Shown piece after piece: positions 26,846-37,123 of a stretch of DNA of 64,000 nt (within the stretch, counting starts at the first letter, position 1; the number at the start of each line of letters is the position of its first letter). The position numbers and the translations under genes were made by a program. Under the pieces are notes generated by a model that made no database searches, was not told the DNA's origin, and saw only the letters and a program-made list of their open reading frames with translations. Origin of the DNA: a gamma proteobacterium NOR5-3. Its GTDB lineage: Bacteria; Pseudomonadota; Gammaproteobacteria; Pseudomonadales; Halieaceae. The stretch is from assembly GCA_000158155.1 (NCBI GenBank), contig DS999407.1, positions 505,087 through 569,086 of the forward strand. The letters are read 5' to 3'.

Positions 26846-27364
26846 TTAGCGCATACGACCACGACGGATGGCCGTGGCGCCCACCACTCGAACCAAACCG
26901 TCACGGGTATGGGCATGACAAAGCGCCGCCGCGAGGGCATCTGCGGCATCTTCCTGCGGCTGTCCGGGAAGATTCAGCAACGCTTTCACCATGTGCTGAA
27001 CCTGGGCTTTATCGGCAGCGCCCGTGCCTACCACCGACTGCTTGATCTGCCGGGCGGAATACTCAGCGACTTCCATGCCCCGGATCACACAAGGCACAAT
27101 CGCAGCGCCCCGGGCCTGGCCAAGCTTTAATGCGGCATCAGCGCTCTTGGCCAAAAACACCTGCTCTACAGACAGCTCCGTGGGCCCATGCAACTCCACC
27201 AACTCGGCCACGCTCTCGGCGATGATGCGCAGGCGCTCGGGCAAAGCACCCTTGGGCAAACGAATGACACCGCTGGTGATATAGCTGTTTTTGCCATTGA
27301 GTGTGCTGATAATACCGAAGCCGGTCTTTTGCGAGCCGGGATCAATACCCAGAATGATTGCCAT
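26846..27364 (-). CDS. ruvC: Holliday junction resolvase RuvC
   Basis: RNase-H-fold endonuclease that cuts Holliday junctions. It has the N-terminal catalytic Asp in ILGIDPGSQKTGFGII, a Glu in LSVEQVFLA, and the C-terminal acidic residues in EDAADALAAALCHAH. It has 172 residues. It is the first gene of the ruvC-ruvA-ruvB-ybgC-tol series, 71 bases downstream of the yebC-like gene. Confidence 0.98.
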   Translation of the reverse strand: MAIILGIDPGSQKTGFGIISTLNGKNSYITSGVIRLPKGALPERLRIIAESVAELVELHGPTELSVEQVFLAKSADAALKLGQARGAAIVPCVIRGMEVAEYSARQIKQSVVGTGAADKAQVQHMVKALLNLPGQPQEDAADALAAALCHAHTRDGLVRVVGATAIRRGRMR

Positions 27365-27435
27365 GCGCTGCGTCCTCGCGGTCGCTATGCGGAAACCTCA
27401 TAATATGTATAAACATACAGTGTTTCCAGCAAAGA

Positions 27436-28182
27436 TCAGGACATTGCGTCGAGGACCTCATCGGGGATGTCGACATTGGAATACACGTTTTGCACGTCAT
27501 CAAGCTCTTCAAGCGCGTCAATCAGTCCCATGACCGTCTCTGCACCACTGGCATCGACAGGGACGGTGGTCGAGGCGACCATGGTGACTTCACCGTCGGC
27601 AGGCTCCAGTCCCGCCTCTTCCATGGCAGCTTTGACGCCGGAAAAATCTTCCCAGGCGGTGGTCACTTCGATGGAGCCATCATCCGCGGTCTCAATGTCC
27701 TCGGCGCCGGCCTCCAGAGCCGCCTCCATAACCTGCTCTTCATCAGCGCCCGGCGCAAAGCTGATCTGCCCCTTGCGCTCAAACAGGTAGGCCACCGATC
27801 CATCCGTGCCTAAATTGCCCCCACGCTTGCTAAAGGCGTGACGCACCTCAGCCACGGTGCGATTGCGGTTATCGGTCATCACTTCCACCAGCACCGCCAC
27901 ACCACCCGGGGCATAGCCCTCATAGGTCAGCTCTTCGACATCATCCGCTTCGTTATTGCCCGCGCCCCGGGCAATGGCCCGGTCGATGGTATCGCGCGTC
28001 ATATTGGAGCCCAGTGCCTTGTCCACGGCAGCGCGCAGGCGGGGATTATCTTCAGGCAGAGGGCCGCCTTGTTTTGCCGCGACGACCAACTCGCGAATCA
28101 GTTTGGTAAACATCTTGCCGCGCTTGGCATCCTGAGCGGCCTTACGGTGCTTGATGTTGGCCCATTTACTATGCCCGGCCAT
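27436..28182 (-). CDS. YebC/PmpR family regulatory protein
   Basis: Member of the TACO1/YebC family. Members were first described as DNA-binding regulators; some have been shown to relieve ribosome stalling. The invariant N-terminus [20 protein letters not shown] and the internal [19 protein letters not shown] are present. It has 248 residues, three domains' worth. It lies between aspS and ruvC, its standard position. Confidence 0.97.
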   Translation of the reverse strand: MAGHSKWANIKHRKAAQDAKRGKMFTKLIRELVVAAKQGGPLPEDNPRLRAAVDKALGSNMTRDTIDRAIARGAGNNEADDVEELTYEGYAPGGVAVLVEVMTDNRNRTVAEVRHAFSKRGGNLGTDGSVAYLFERKGQISFAPGADEEQVMEAALEAGAEDIETADDGSIEVTTAWEDFSGVKAAMEEAGLEPADGEVTMVASTTVPVDASGAETVMGLIDALEELDDVQNVYSNVDIPDEVLDAMS

Positions 28183-28268
28183 CAGCGATTCTCCTTTATG
28201 CTTCCTTCACTGCGCAAAACTTGCCATCGATGGGGAAGACGCTGCACAGATACCGAGCCTCTTATGAC

Positions 28269-30050
28269 TCAGCTATCGCTTTCTTTTTTCTCTGGCTCCC
28301 GCAAACGTATGTGCAGGTCACGCAACTGCGCGGCACCCACGGTGCCCGGCGCTTCGGTCATCACACAGGCGGCGGTTTGCGTCTTGGGAAAGGCAATCAC
28401 ATCGCGAATAGACGCAGAACCGGTCATGAGCATCACAATACGATCAAGACCAAAGGCCAGGCCTCCGTGAGGTGGCGCGCCATACTTGAGCGCATCGAGC
28501 AAGAAACCAAATTTCTCCCGCGCTTCTTCCCGGTCGATCCCCAGAATATCGAACACAGCTTCCTGGGTTTCAAGATTGTGGATACGAACACTGCCGCCAC
28601 CGAGTTCCGTGCCATTCAAAACCATGTCGTAGGCACGCGACAGGGCTTCACCGGGATGCTGGCTGAGGGTAGACAGATCGCAGGCAGGCGCGGTGAAGGG
28701 ATGGTGCAGCGGCGTCCAGCCCCCGTTGCCATCGTCTTCGAACATGGGGAAGTCCACCACCCAAAGGGGCGCCCAGCCCTCGCTCACCAGTCCCTGATCG
28801 GCACCGACTTTTATGCGCAGAGCACCCAGCGCCTCGTTGACGATACTCGCACGATCAGCGCCAAAGAAAATAATGTCGCCATCGGCGGCCTCCAGGCGAG
28901 ACATCATCTGGGCTACGACGTCGTCGGGCATGAATTTAAGAATCGGTGACTGCAGGCCTTCCACACCTGCGGCCAGATCATTGACCTTGATCCAGGCCAG
29001 CCCCCGCGCGCCATAGTTACCTACGTAGCGGGTGTAATCATCGATTTCTTTGCGCGAAATCGATGCACCGCCGGGCACTCGAAGCGCTGCCACGCGGCCC
29101 AGAGGATCATCTGCCGGGCCCCGGAACACCTTAAAGTCCACCTGCTGCATCAAGTCATCCACAGACACCAGTTCCAGCGGAATCCGCAGGTCTGGTTTGT
29201 CCGAACCGAAGCGCTCCATGGCTTCAGCCCAGGTCATATGCGGAAAACTTGGCAGCTCCACATCAAGCACTGACTGGAACAACCCCCGCACCATGCGCTC
29301 GGTGATCTCCATGATCGCAGCCTCGTCCAAAAAGGACGTCTCGATATCAATCTGCGTGAATTCGGGCTGACGGTCCGCGCGCAGATCCTCGTCGCGGAAA
29401 CATTTGGCGATCTGGTAGTAGCGATCAAAGCCAGACACCATTAACAGCTGCTTGAACAACTGGGGCGACTGCGGCAGCGCAAAAAACTGCCCCGGGTGGG
29501 TCCTGCTGGGCACCAGATAGTCCCGGGCCCCCTCGGGCGTAGCGCGGGTCAGGATAGGCGTTTCGATATCCAGAAAGCCTTCTTCATGAAGAAAGCGGCG
29601 CACCGCATCGGTCACCCGGGAGCGCAGACGTAATCGCTGCTGCATCTCGGGACGACGCAGATCCATGTAGCGGTAGCGCAGACGAACTTCTTCCCCCACA
29701 GAAGTGTGCTCGTCAAGCTGAAAAGGCGGCGTGGCGGCGGTGTTGAGCACCTCGATTTCCTTGCCCAGCACCTCGATCTCACCGGTGTCCATGCTCGGGT
29801 TCACGGTGGCGTCGCTGCGTGCCCGCACACGGCCGGTCACTTTGAGTACGTACTCGCTGCGCACGCGGTCGGCGGTGGCAAAGTGCTCCTCGGTATCAGG
29901 ATCAAAGACCACCTGAACGATACCCTCGCGATCACGCAGATCCAGGAAAATCACACCACCGTGGTCCCGGCGGCGGTCCACCCAGCCACAGAGTGTAACG
30001 GTCTCGTCGATATCGGCGCTTCTGAGAAGGCCGCAGTTATGACTGCGCAT
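28269..30050 (-). CDS. aspS: Aspartyl-tRNA synthetase
   Basis: Class II synthetase of 593 residues. An N-terminal OB-fold anticodon-binding domain ([20 protein letters not shown]) is followed by class II motif 1 and 2 segments ([20 protein letters not shown] and [20 protein letters not shown]), the bacterial GAD insertion and motif 3 ([15 protein letters not shown]). Whether it is discriminating or also charges tRNA-Asn cannot be settled here. It follows the fmdB-like gene by 35 bases. Confidence 0.99.
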   Translation of the reverse strand: MRSHNCGLLRSADIDETVTLCGWVDRRRDHGGVIFLDLRDREGIVQVVFDPDTEEHFATADRVRSEYVLKVTGRVRARSDATVNPSMDTGEIEVLGKEIEVLNTAATPPFQLDEHTSVGEEVRLRYRYMDLRRPEMQQRLRLRSRVTDAVRRFLHEEGFLDIETPILTRATPEGARDYLVPSRTHPGQFFALPQSPQLFKQLLMVSGFDRYYQIAKCFRDEDLRADRQPEFTQIDIETSFLDEAAIMEITERMVRGLFQSVLDVELPSFPHMTWAEAMERFGSDKPDLRIPLELVSVDDLMQQVDFKVFRGPADDPLGRVAALRVPGGASISRKEIDDYTRYVGNYGARGLAWIKVNDLAAGVEGLQSPILKFMPDDVVAQMMSRLEAADGDIIFFGADRASIVNEALGALRIKVGADQGLVSEGWAPLWVVDFPMFEDDGNGGWTPLHHPFTAPACDLSTLSQHPGEALSRAYDMVLNGTELGGGSVRIHNLETQEAVFDILGIDREEAREKFGFLLDALKYGAPPHGGLAFGLDRIVMLMTGSASIRDVIAFPKTQTAACVMTEAPGTVGAAQLRDLHIRLREPEKKESDS

Positions 30051-30085
30051 GGTGGTTCCTATATGAGGGTTGATGCTGCCAATAA

Positions 30086-30397
30086 TCAGGCGGCGGAGCT
30101 GCCGCTGCTATCAGGCTTGGGGGTTTTGGTGGCAGAGCTGTCTTTTTTGTCACCGCTTTTATCGCCAGAGGGCTTGTCCGGTGAGTTATCCCCGGCCAGG
30201 TTCTTTTTGTTACCGCTCTTTTTGAAATCCGTCTCGTACCAACCGCTACCGGCAAGCCGAAAAGCGGCTGCAGAGACTTTTTTTCTCAGTGTAGGCTCGC
30301 CACAAGCCGGACAGTCCGTCAGCGGTGGATCGCTGATCTTTCGAAGGGCTTCGTGAAGCTCCCCGCATTCAGTGCACTGATATTCATAAATAGGCAT
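30086..30397 (-). CDS. FmdB-family zinc-ribbon protein
   Basis: Small protein of about 103 residues. The N-terminal zinc ribbon [12 protein letters not shown], then CPACG, defines the FmdB (putative regulatory) family. A low-complexity Lys/Ser/Asp/Pro-rich tail follows the core ([11 protein letters not shown] to the end). I start at ATG 30397, the universal MPIYEY start, not at 30418. The function is unproven; the gene commonly precedes aspS. Confidence 0.92.
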   Translation of the reverse strand: MPIYEYQCTECGELHEALRKISDPPLTDCPACGEPTLRKKVSAAAFRLAGSGWYETDFKKSGNKKNLAGDNSPDKPSGDKSGDKKDSSATKTPKPDSSGSSAA

Positions 30398-30632
30398 AGT
30401 AGTAAATCCTGCCAACACAAGGGCGCTGTCGCCTCTGTCCGGGGCCGTCTTAAGGCACTTGCGCTAACGCAGAGAGCCATTTGTAAAAGCGGCGCGGATT
30501 CTACCTCAGCTCGCGAAGCGAACCAATGGGAGAACGTCTACCCTCGCTGACCGGGTGACGCCAATAAAGACAAGGTGAAAGACAAGCCCGCCCGGCGCCC
30601 AGGACGCCGAACGGTCTCAGATTACAAAGAGC

Positions 30633-30651
30633 GGCGCCTCTTAAAGACGCC
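30633..30651 (-). terminator. Probable intrinsic terminator downstream of the HU gene
   Basis: On the minus strand an eight-base-pair stem (GGCGTCTT with GAGGCGCC, two G-T pairs) with a three-base loop begins 15 bases after the HU stop. It is followed by CTTTGT, a weak T tract. The rest of the gap 30398-30665 shows nothing else. Confidence 0.45.
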
Positions 30652-30665
30652 GGCCCCATCCTTAA

Positions 30666-31085
30666 TCAGGACTGGGCAAACTCTTTCATCTTCTTCAGCG
30701 GACGAACCTTCACAGCTACGCTGGCTGGCTTCGCCTTGAACATAGTCTCTTCACCCGTGAAAGGGTTAATGCCCTTGCGCGCCTTGACCGCAGGCTTTTT
30801 CACTGTGGTGATTTTCATCAGACCTGGCAGCGTGAATTCACCAACCGCACGCTTCTTGACGCTGCGCTCGATGAGTGTCTCAAGCTCAGCCATTACGTCA
30901 CCGACCTGCTTCTTGGACAGACCTGTGCTCTCAGCAATGCTGGCCAGGACCTGAGTCTTGGTCATCTTTTCTTTGAGTGCGGGGGCTGGCTTTTTAACGG
31001 GAGCTGCGGCTTTTTTAGCAGGTGCCTTTTTGGCTACTGCTTTTTTCTTTGCCGGAGCTTTCTTAGCTGCTTTACGTGTCGCCAT
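30666..31085 (-). CDS. HU-family DNA-binding protein with histone-H1-like N-terminal tail
   Basis: Nucleoid protein of 139 residues. Residues about 1-38 are almost only Lys, Ala and Pro in KKAPAKK-type repeats, like histone H1 tails. The remainder is an HU/IHF domain with KTQVLASIAESTGLSKKQV, FTLPGLMKITTVKK, the DNA-contacting RKGINPFTGEETMFKAKPA and VRPLKKMKEF. Ordinary HU has about 90 residues. Tails of this kind occur in several lineages, at either end, and probably strengthen DNA compaction. It is transcribed alone, divergent from proS. Confidence 0.95.
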   Translation of the reverse strand: MATRKAAKKAPAKKKAVAKKAPAKKAAAPVKKPAPALKEKMTKTQVLASIAESTGLSKKQVGDVMAELETLIERSVKKRAVGEFTLPGLMKITTVKKPAVKARKGINPFTGEETMFKAKPASVAVKVRPLKKMKEFAQS

Positions 31086-31531
31086 GTGTATGAACCTTCC
31101 TTACGGGATAACCGTTTTACGTTTCACAACACGACGCGTTTTCTACCGGGGTCCAGAAGCCGTGAAGTGGACCGACAACCAAACTGCGATTGCTGATGCA
31201 CCCCGCGACAGGAGCTTTGCCAGAAAAAACGTCGCGTTTCTCCATTTAATGACCTAGGCATACAAGCCTTGATTTTCCCTACCACAGAATCTTGTGGACA
31301 AGCCAAAATACTGCATACGTAGCGTCGATCACGACTCAGTGCCATGTATAAATGACTCGACACTACAATACAAGCGTTTATCGCAAGCTATCGTAAAAAA
31401 ACCCTATATTTTTAGGTATTCCTGCAAAACGCCGCTCCAAATTAGCAACAGGGCCACTGGATTCGTATCTGTACCGCCGACCCATTGCGACTTACACTTC
31501 CCCCCTATCAAAGGTACAAGGAAAAACCCCC
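31086..31531. other. Divergent promoter region between HU and proS
   Basis: 446 bases that must carry promoters for both genes. AT-rich stretches occur at 31385-31425. AAGGA lies about 11 bases before the proS ATG. No RNA gene or conserved leader was recognised. Confidence 0.4.
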
Positions 31532-33247
31532 ATGCGCAGTAGCGAGTTTCTTATCACTACGCACAAAGAAACCCCGGCAGACGCAGAGATCGTCAGTCAC
31601 CGGCTGATGCTCCGCGCCGGGCTGATCCGAAAGCTGTCCTCGGGCCTGTATACCTGGATGCCCATGGGACTCAAAGTGCTGCGCAAAGTTGAGCGGGTGG
31701 TGCGCGAGGAAATGGATGCGGCGGGTGCTCTGGAGATGGCCATGCCCATGGTGCAACCCGCGGAGCTTTGGCAGGAATCGGGCCGCTGGGAGCAATATGG
31801 CCCGGAACTGCTGCGCATACAGGACCGGCACAACCGTGATTTCTGTCTTGGACCGACGCATGAAGAAGTGATTACCGACATCGTGCGCAACGAAATCAGC
31901 AGCTACAAGCAACTGCCGCTCAATCTCTATCAGATCCAGAACAAGGTCCGGGACGAAATACGTCCACGTTTTGGCATCATGCGGGCGCGGGAGTTTCTCA
32001 TGAAAGACGCCTACTCCTTCCACAGTGACCAGGCCTCCCTGGAAGAGACCTATCAGGTGATGCATGGCGCCTACAGCAGGGTATTTGAACGTCTCGGGCT
32101 GGATTTTCGCCCCGTCATGGCCGATAGCGGCAGCATAGGCGGGAACACCTCCCATGAATTCCATGTGCTGGCAGACTCCGGAGAAGATGCCATCGCTTTT
32201 AGTGACAGCAGCGACTACGCCGCCAACATCGAGCGGGCAGAGACGCTCGATGAGAGCGCTAAGCGTCCGGACGCGGCCATGGCCCTGAGCAAAATCGCAA
32301 CGCCCGGGGTAAAGACTATTGCGGAGCTCTGCGCGTCTGTGGACGTCAGCGCAGACCGCACGGCAAAAACGCTGCTCGTGGAAGCCGCGGAAGGCGGACT
32401 GGTAGCGCTGGTGCTGCGTGGCGACCACGAACTCAACACGATCAAAGCAGAAAAGCATCCGTTGGTGGCATCACCGCTGCGTATGGCCACGGAAGAAGAG
32501 GCTGTGGCGGCCTGCGGAGCAGGCTTTGGCTCCATCGGCCCTGTGGGGCTGTCCATAACGATCATCGCGGACTATGCGGCCGCTGCCTGCGCTGACTTCT
32601 ACTGCGGCGCCAACAGCCCTGAGGAGCACTATGAGGGTGCGAATTGGGACCGCGATATCAGCAACTACCAGCGCGCCGATCTTCGCAGCGTGGTGTCCGG
32701 AGACCCAAGCCCTGACGGTCAAGGCTCCCTACAGATACGCCGGGGTATCGAGGTAGGCCACATTTTCCAGCTCGGCACCAAGTACAGCGAGGCTATGAAT
32801 GCCAGGGTACTGGACGAGAATGGTCGCAACGTGACCATCAGCATGGGCTGCTATGGCATCGGCGTCAGCCGCATCGTTGCTGCTGCCATCGAGCAAAATC
32901 ACGATGATCGCGGGATCATCTGGCCAAATGCCATGACGCCCTTCCAGCTGGCCATCGTGCCTTTGAATATGCACAAGTCCACGGCCGTCGCCGAGGCCGC
33001 CGAGGCTTTGCATGCACAGTGCCTGGAAGAGGGTATCGACGTGCTCATGGATGATCGCAATGAGCGACCGGGCGTAAAATTCGCGGACATGGAACTGCTG
33101 GGCATACCCCATCGCATCGTGATCGGCGATCGATCTCTGGCCGAAGGCGAGCTCGAGTATCAAGGTCGTAGGGATAGCGAGGCACAGCGAGTGCCGGTGG
33201 CGCAGGCCATGAAGTTTCTCACCGACCAGCTAGAGCACGGGGCCTGA
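31532..33247 (+). CDS. proS: Prolyl-tRNA synthetase
   Basis: Class II synthetase of 571 residues, the long bacterial type with an editing insertion between motifs 2 and 3. Visible segments are the N-terminal [38 protein letters not shown], the motif 2 region [18 protein letters not shown]-like sequence with [36 protein letters not shown] at the edge of the insertion, and the C-terminal [19 protein letters not shown]. The lytic transglycosylase gene follows. Confidence 0.99.
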   Translation: MRSSEFLITTHKETPADAEIVSHRLMLRAGLIRKLSSGLYTWMPMGLKVLRKVERVVREEMDAAGALEMAMPMVQPAELWQESGRWEQYGPELLRIQDRHNRDFCLGPTHEEVITDIVRNEISSYKQLPLNLYQIQNKVRDEIRPRFGIMRAREFLMKDAYSFHSDQASLEETYQVMHGAYSRVFERLGLDFRPVMADSGSIGGNTSHEFHVLADSGEDAIAFSDSSDYAANIERAETLDESAKRPDAAMALSKIATPGVKTIAELCASVDVSADRTAKTLLVEAAEGGLVALVLRGDHELNTIKAEKHPLVASPLRMATEEEAVAACGAGFGSIGPVGLSITIIADYAAAACADFYCGANSPEEHYEGANWDRDISNYQRADLRSVVSGDPSPDGQGSLQIRRGIEVGHIFQLGTKYSEAMNARVLDENGRNVTISMGCYGIGVSRIVAAAIEQNHDDRGIIWPNAMTPFQLAIVPLNMHKSTAVAEAAEALHAQCLEEGIDVLMDDRNERPGVKFADMELLGIPHRIVIGDRSLAEGELEYQGRRDSEAQRVPVAQAMKFLTDQLEHGA

Positions 33248-33284
33248 GATCTCGCCTCTGCCGGCAAAACAAGCGCTCGCTATC

Positions 33285-33857
33285 GTGCTGCTTCTGGCAG
33301 CAGGGAATCTCCCCGCCCAGAGTCCTGACCCCATGGAGAGCCGGGAGCGCGAAGCGCTGCGGCAGTTTCTGGAGTTAAACATCGCAGCCAGCGAAAGCTT
33401 TGATGATCGCTTTGATGCGGAGGTCTGGCTGGTCGATATGAGCGCCAGGCTGTCTCGTTTTTTGCCTGAAACCGACACGCGGCTTACCTTACTGCGACAG
33501 ATTCATGCCGCGGCGACCCGCAGTGGACTCTCTCCACAGCTGGTGCTGGCGGTGATCGAGGTAGAAAGTCACTTTGACCGCTTTGCCGTGTCTCGGGTAG
33601 GCGCCCAGGGCCTCATGCAGGTAATGCCGTTTTGGAAGGACGAAATTGGTCGCCCGGATGACAACCTTACTGACAACCTCACCAACCTCGATTACGGCTG
33701 CCGTATTCTGCAGTTTTACCTCCAACGGGAGGACGGCGTTCTGCCTCGTGCCCTGGCTGCCTACAACGGCAGTAGCGGCAAACGGGTGTACAGCGACAAA
33801 GTAAAGCGAGCCTGGCAAGCGCACTGGCGTACCGAAAGTCTGGACTGGCGCGACTAA
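33285..33857 (+). CDS. Lytic transglycosylase (SLT domain)
   Basis: Periplasmic peptidoglycan-cleaving enzyme. The catalytic Glu lies in LVLAVIEVESHFDRFAVS, followed by GAQGLMQVMPFW and LAAYNGSSG, standard for the soluble-lytic-transglycosylase domain. The frame opens after a TAG at 33231 and has no ATG. GTG 33285 cuts into a likely signal peptide (QALAIVLLLAAGNLPAQS), so a non-standard start slightly upstream, such as CTG 33258, may be used. It closely follows proS. Confidence 0.85.
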   Translation: MLLLAAGNLPAQSPDPMESREREALRQFLELNIAASESFDDRFDAEVWLVDMSARLSRFLPETDTRLTLLRQIHAAATRSGLSPQLVLAVIEVESHFDRFAVSRVGAQGLMQVMPFWKDEIGRPDDNLTDNLTNLDYGCRILQFYLQREDGVLPRALAAYNGSSGKRVYSDKVKRAWQAHWRTESLDWRD

Positions 33858-33931
33858 CGGTTTGACATGGCCGTGTACCCACAACACACTCTGCGTCATC
33901 TTAAAAATTACGCTGTAGCGGCCCGTCTGGC

Positions 33932-34777
33932 ATGAGCACACTGACAGTACTGAGTGAGTGGAATCGCGATCTCGCCCGAGCCGTCGGCGCATTGGGTCGA
34001 GATGAGTTTTTCCCCGCACTGATCGCCGCCGTACGCGCGCGAGTGCCTATCGCCTACCCCCAGGTCTGGCTGTATCACAGAGACCTTCCGCCCAGCGTTC
34101 TCTATCACGACATTCCTCCGGCAGCGATTGCCTCGCAGATCGATGCCTATCTCGAGGGTCCCTACCGCGAAGACCCGTTTTTTCAGGCCTCTATTGACCG
34201 TCCCAAAAACCGCATCTATCTCCTGTCACGCCTTACCGCGGGGCGCCTGGAGTCGTCCAGCTACTACAACAATTACTACGGCGACACAGGCACCGTCGAC
34301 GAAGCCATATTCCTGTCCCAGCTTCAGGGCGGCAGCGTAATCAACCTGTCCATGATGCGCCTGCCGGAGCAGGGCGCCTTCAGCGAAGATGAGTTTCAAC
34401 TTCTTTATTCGCTGGCTGAACCGATTTCCGAACTCATGCGCATTCACAGCGAATTTGACGCCTTTGCCGTGGAAAACCTCATCCAGCCCGGCATCGACCA
34501 TCAGATTGATTTGGCTTTTCGCACTTTTGGCACCTCGCTACTCTCGCCGCGGGAAAAAGGCGTGCTTGAGCTCATGCTTCGAGGTTACGGCACAGACACC
34601 ACCGCAGACCGTCTGTCCATTGCCAGAGAGACCGTTCGCCGCCATCGCAAGAGCATTTATCGCAAGCTGGACGTCAACTCCCAGACGGATCTGTTCTCAC
34701 TGTTTCTAAACACCATGTCCTGCCTGGGAGAGGCCGCGGGCGACGATCCACTGAAGATCTACATGGGCCCCGCCTGA
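33932..34777 (+). CDS. LuxR-family transcriptional regulator
   Basis: 281 residues. The N-terminal 200 residues have no signature I recognise; they may be a GAF-like or other sensory domain. The C-terminal LuxR helix-turn-helix includes LSPREKGVLELMLRGYGTD and IARETVRRHRKSIYRKLDVN. No autoinducer synthase lies nearby, so any ligand is unknown. The adjacent glutamine-synthetase-like gene, 95 bases downstream on the same strand, is the obvious candidate target, which is inference from position only. Confidence 0.85.
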   Translation: MSTLTVLSEWNRDLARAVGALGRDEFFPALIAAVRARVPIAYPQVWLYHRDLPPSVLYHDIPPAAIASQIDAYLEGPYREDPFFQASIDRPKNRIYLLSRLTAGRLESSSYYNNYYGDTGTVDEAIFLSQLQGGSVINLSMMRLPEQGAFSEDEFQLLYSLAEPISELMRIHSEFDAFAVENLIQPGIDHQIDLAFRTFGTSLLSPREKGVLELMLRGYGTDTTADRLSIARETVRRHRKSIYRKLDVNSQTDLFSLFLNTMSCLGEAAGDDPLKIYMGPA

Positions 34778-34872
34778 CCAGAGCCCGTGCTGACCAAAGC
34801 GGGGCATTGCCTGCTGCGCCAGAGATAGCAATAGTGCGCTCTGGGGACTTTTAACACGGGAAAGTTTGTCTT

Positions 34873-36219
34873 ATGGCGCTGGAAGTTGACTGGTTCCTGC
34901 GCGCGTACCCTCAGATTTCGATGATAGAAGCGCTGCTACCGGACAGTAATGGCGTTCTCAGGGGTAAATGGATCCCAAGGAACAAGCTCGCCAAGGTCTA
35001 TAAGGGCGAACTGAAGTTCCCCAAGACCGCCCTGTCTCTCGACATCTGGGGTCGCGATGTAGAAGAGCTGGTGTTTGCCACCGGTGACGAGGATGGCGTG
35101 TGCCTGCCCGTTGAGGGTTCCCTGTTGCCCACGCCCTGGTCTCCCCGGGAGCGACACGGCCAACTGATGCTCACGATGTTTCGGCCCGGCGGAGGAGGTT
35201 ATCTGGGCGACCCGCGGCAGGTCCTCAAACGCGTCGTGGCGCGCTACCACGCCAGAGGATGGCGTCCGGTAGTCGCAGCGGAGCTGGAATTCAGCCTGAT
35301 TAAATGGGACGGTAAACATCCAAAGCACAGCGGCGAGAAGCCGTATCGGGGCGAGCCCATTGGCGGCAACCTCTACGGTCTTGACGTACTGCAACAGAAT
35401 CACGCGATGCTCGAACAAATTCATCGTGCCTGCCAGCTGCAAAGCCTGCCCTTTGACGGTGTGGTGAAAGAATCCGCTCCCTCGCAGTACGAAATCAATA
35501 TGCAGCACGTGGACAATCCCGTGCTCGCCGCGCGGCAAATTCTGATGATGAAGCACGCCATCAAGGAAATTGCCCAGCAGCATGGCCTGGTGGCGAGTTT
35601 TATGCCGAAGCCCTTTGCCAATGAGGCCGGGAATGGACTCCACGTGCACTGCAGTGTCATCGATCGCGACGGTAAGAACGTATTCGATGATGGTACGGAG
35701 TTTGGGACACCCAAGTTACGCCACGCCATCGGCGGCTGCCTCCAGCACATGGCAGACTCCTTTGCCATATTTGCACCCAGTTTCAACGCCTACCGGCGTT
35801 TTCAAAAAGGCAGTCACGCACCGACCACGGCAAACTGGGGTTATGAGAACCGCACGGTAGCGCTTCGAGTTCCCGCCGGCAGCAGCAAGGCCCGGCGCAT
35901 CGAGCATCGGGTTGCGGGTGCAGACGCCAACCCCTATCTGGTGTTCGCGGTGATCCTGGCCGCCGCGATGGACGGCATCGAACGCAATCTCACCCCCAAG
36001 GCGCCTGTCAGTGGCGATGGTTACAACCAGCTCGATGCCGAGGAACTCCCCATCTACATGCAGGACGCCCTGCGTCTGTTTGGCGAATCCAGTTTCATCA
36101 GCACAGCGCTCGGCCCGGAAATGCAGCGCAACTTCGGTCTCACAAAGGCGCAGGAGCTGGAAGAGTTTCAGCGCCACATCACCAGTCTCGAATACCACGC
36201 CTACGTAGAGAAGCTGTAA
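34873..36219 (+). CDS. Glutamine-synthetase family protein (gamma-glutamylpolyamine synthetase-like)
   Basis: Ligase of the GS catalytic fold, 448 residues. It has GKWIPRNKLAKV, ELEFSLI, the NEAGNGLHVHCSVIDRDG motif, HAPTTANWGYENRTVALRVP and EHRVAGADANPYLVFAVILA. This pattern matches the PuuA-like group that ligates glutamate to putrescine or other amines, not the house-keeping GlnA. No other polyamine genes are adjacent. The LuxR-type gene upstream may control it. The EEP gene follows by 20 bases. Confidence 0.9.
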   Translation: MALEVDWFLRAYPQISMIEALLPDSNGVLRGKWIPRNKLAKVYKGELKFPKTALSLDIWGRDVEELVFATGDEDGVCLPVEGSLLPTPWSPRERHGQLMLTMFRPGGGGYLGDPRQVLKRVVARYHARGWRPVVAAELEFSLIKWDGKHPKHSGEKPYRGEPIGGNLYGLDVLQQNHAMLEQIHRACQLQSLPFDGVVKESAPSQYEINMQHVDNPVLAARQILMMKHAIKEIAQQHGLVASFMPKPFANEAGNGLHVHCSVIDRDGKNVFDDGTEFGTPKLRHAIGGCLQHMADSFAIFAPSFNAYRRFQKGSHAPTTANWGYENRTVALRVPAGSSKARRIEHRVAGADANPYLVFAVILAAAMDGIERNLTPKAPVSGDGYNQLDAEELPIYMQDALRLFGESSFISTALGPEMQRNFGLTKAQELEEFQRHITSLEYHAYVEKL

Positions 36220-36238
36220 CCAACGTTATACTGAGGCG

Positions 36239-37123
36239 ATGATTCTCAGGCTTTTGACGCTCATATCTTTCGCTTTTTTTGCCGACCCGATACTGGCCAG
36301 CGATCATGGCCAGGACCCTATCCAGGACCCTATCGCGTATAAAAGCGTCGCTGCTTGCAGTGAAGCACTGCAAACACCCCCCGGTTCCACATCGCGCGAG
36401 TTACCCGATCCCCTGCACCTGAGAAGCTGGAACGTAATGAAGTTTGATCTTCCCGGCGCGCAGGAAGAGCTCCAGCGTATGTCCCGAGATGTCGATCTGG
36501 TTTTTCTTCAGGAGACCGTGCGCAGCACTGACCACCCCCCAGAGCTGCAGCCCCATCGCTACTTCAGCCCGGGCTATGCACGAGGGAGTGAGGCAACCGG
36601 CGTGGAGATCCGCAGTAAAACGGCGGCGGACCTCAGCTGCGAATTCACGTTTACCGAGCCCTGGCTCAGAACACCAAAAGCGGTCAGCGCCGTGCGCCTG
36701 CCCTTTCGCGAAGGCGCCCTGCTCCTTATCAATCTCCACGCGATTAATTTCACGTTAAGCAGCACTGACTATCGCAAACAGCTTGCTGCGTTATCCCGAT
36801 TGGTAAAAGCTCACCGAGGACCCGTTGTTGTAGCCGGCGACTTTAACCATTGGAATGTCTGGCGCGCCAAAGCACTGCAAGCATGGGCTCTGGACCTCGA
36901 GCTGCTGGAAGTCGGCTTTGAACCGGACTGGCGCAGTCGACACCTTGGCTCTCGCGTCGACGCAATATTCCTCAGAGGCTTAACAGCCATCAGCAGCGCA
37001 GCGCTGCCGACCACTCGCTCAGATCACCACGCGATAGCGGCAAGCCTCAAGCTGCTTAAGGGCTCCGCAGATCCAGCGGCGGATAATCGCGCTGAAGTCG
37101 CTTTACCAACGCCAGCGCACTGA
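36239..37123 (+). CDS. Exported endonuclease/exonuclease/phosphatase-family protein
   Basis: EEP-superfamily metal-dependent hydrolase of 294 residues with a signal peptide (LRLLTLISFAFFADPILAS). Conserved motifs are LRSWNVMKF, DLVFLQETVRS, VVVAGDFNHWN, RVDAIFLRG and the final RSDHHAIAA, containing the catalytic Asn, Glu, Asp and His. The substrate could be nucleic acid, phosphodiester or lipid. The last 68 bases overlap the 3' end of the convergent MATE gene, beyond the conserved core. Confidence 0.88.
   Translation: MILRLLTLISFAFFADPILASDHGQDPIQDPIAYKSVAACSEALQTPPGSTSRELPDPLHLRSWNVMKFDLPGAQEELQRMSRDVDLVFLQETVRSTDHPPELQPHRYFSPGYARGSEATGVEIRSKTAADLSCEFTFTEPWLRTPKAVSAVRLPFREGALLLINLHAINFTLSSTDYRKQLAALSRLVKAHRGPVVVAGDFNHWNVWRAKALQAWALDLELLEVGFEPDWRSRHLGSRVDAIFLRGLTAISSAALPTTRSDHHAIAASLKLLKGSADPAADNRAEVALPTPAH

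Noticed and set aside
34936-35649. A 237-codon minus-strand frame
   Set aside because: Antisense to the glutamine-synthetase-like gene, whose motifs are clear.
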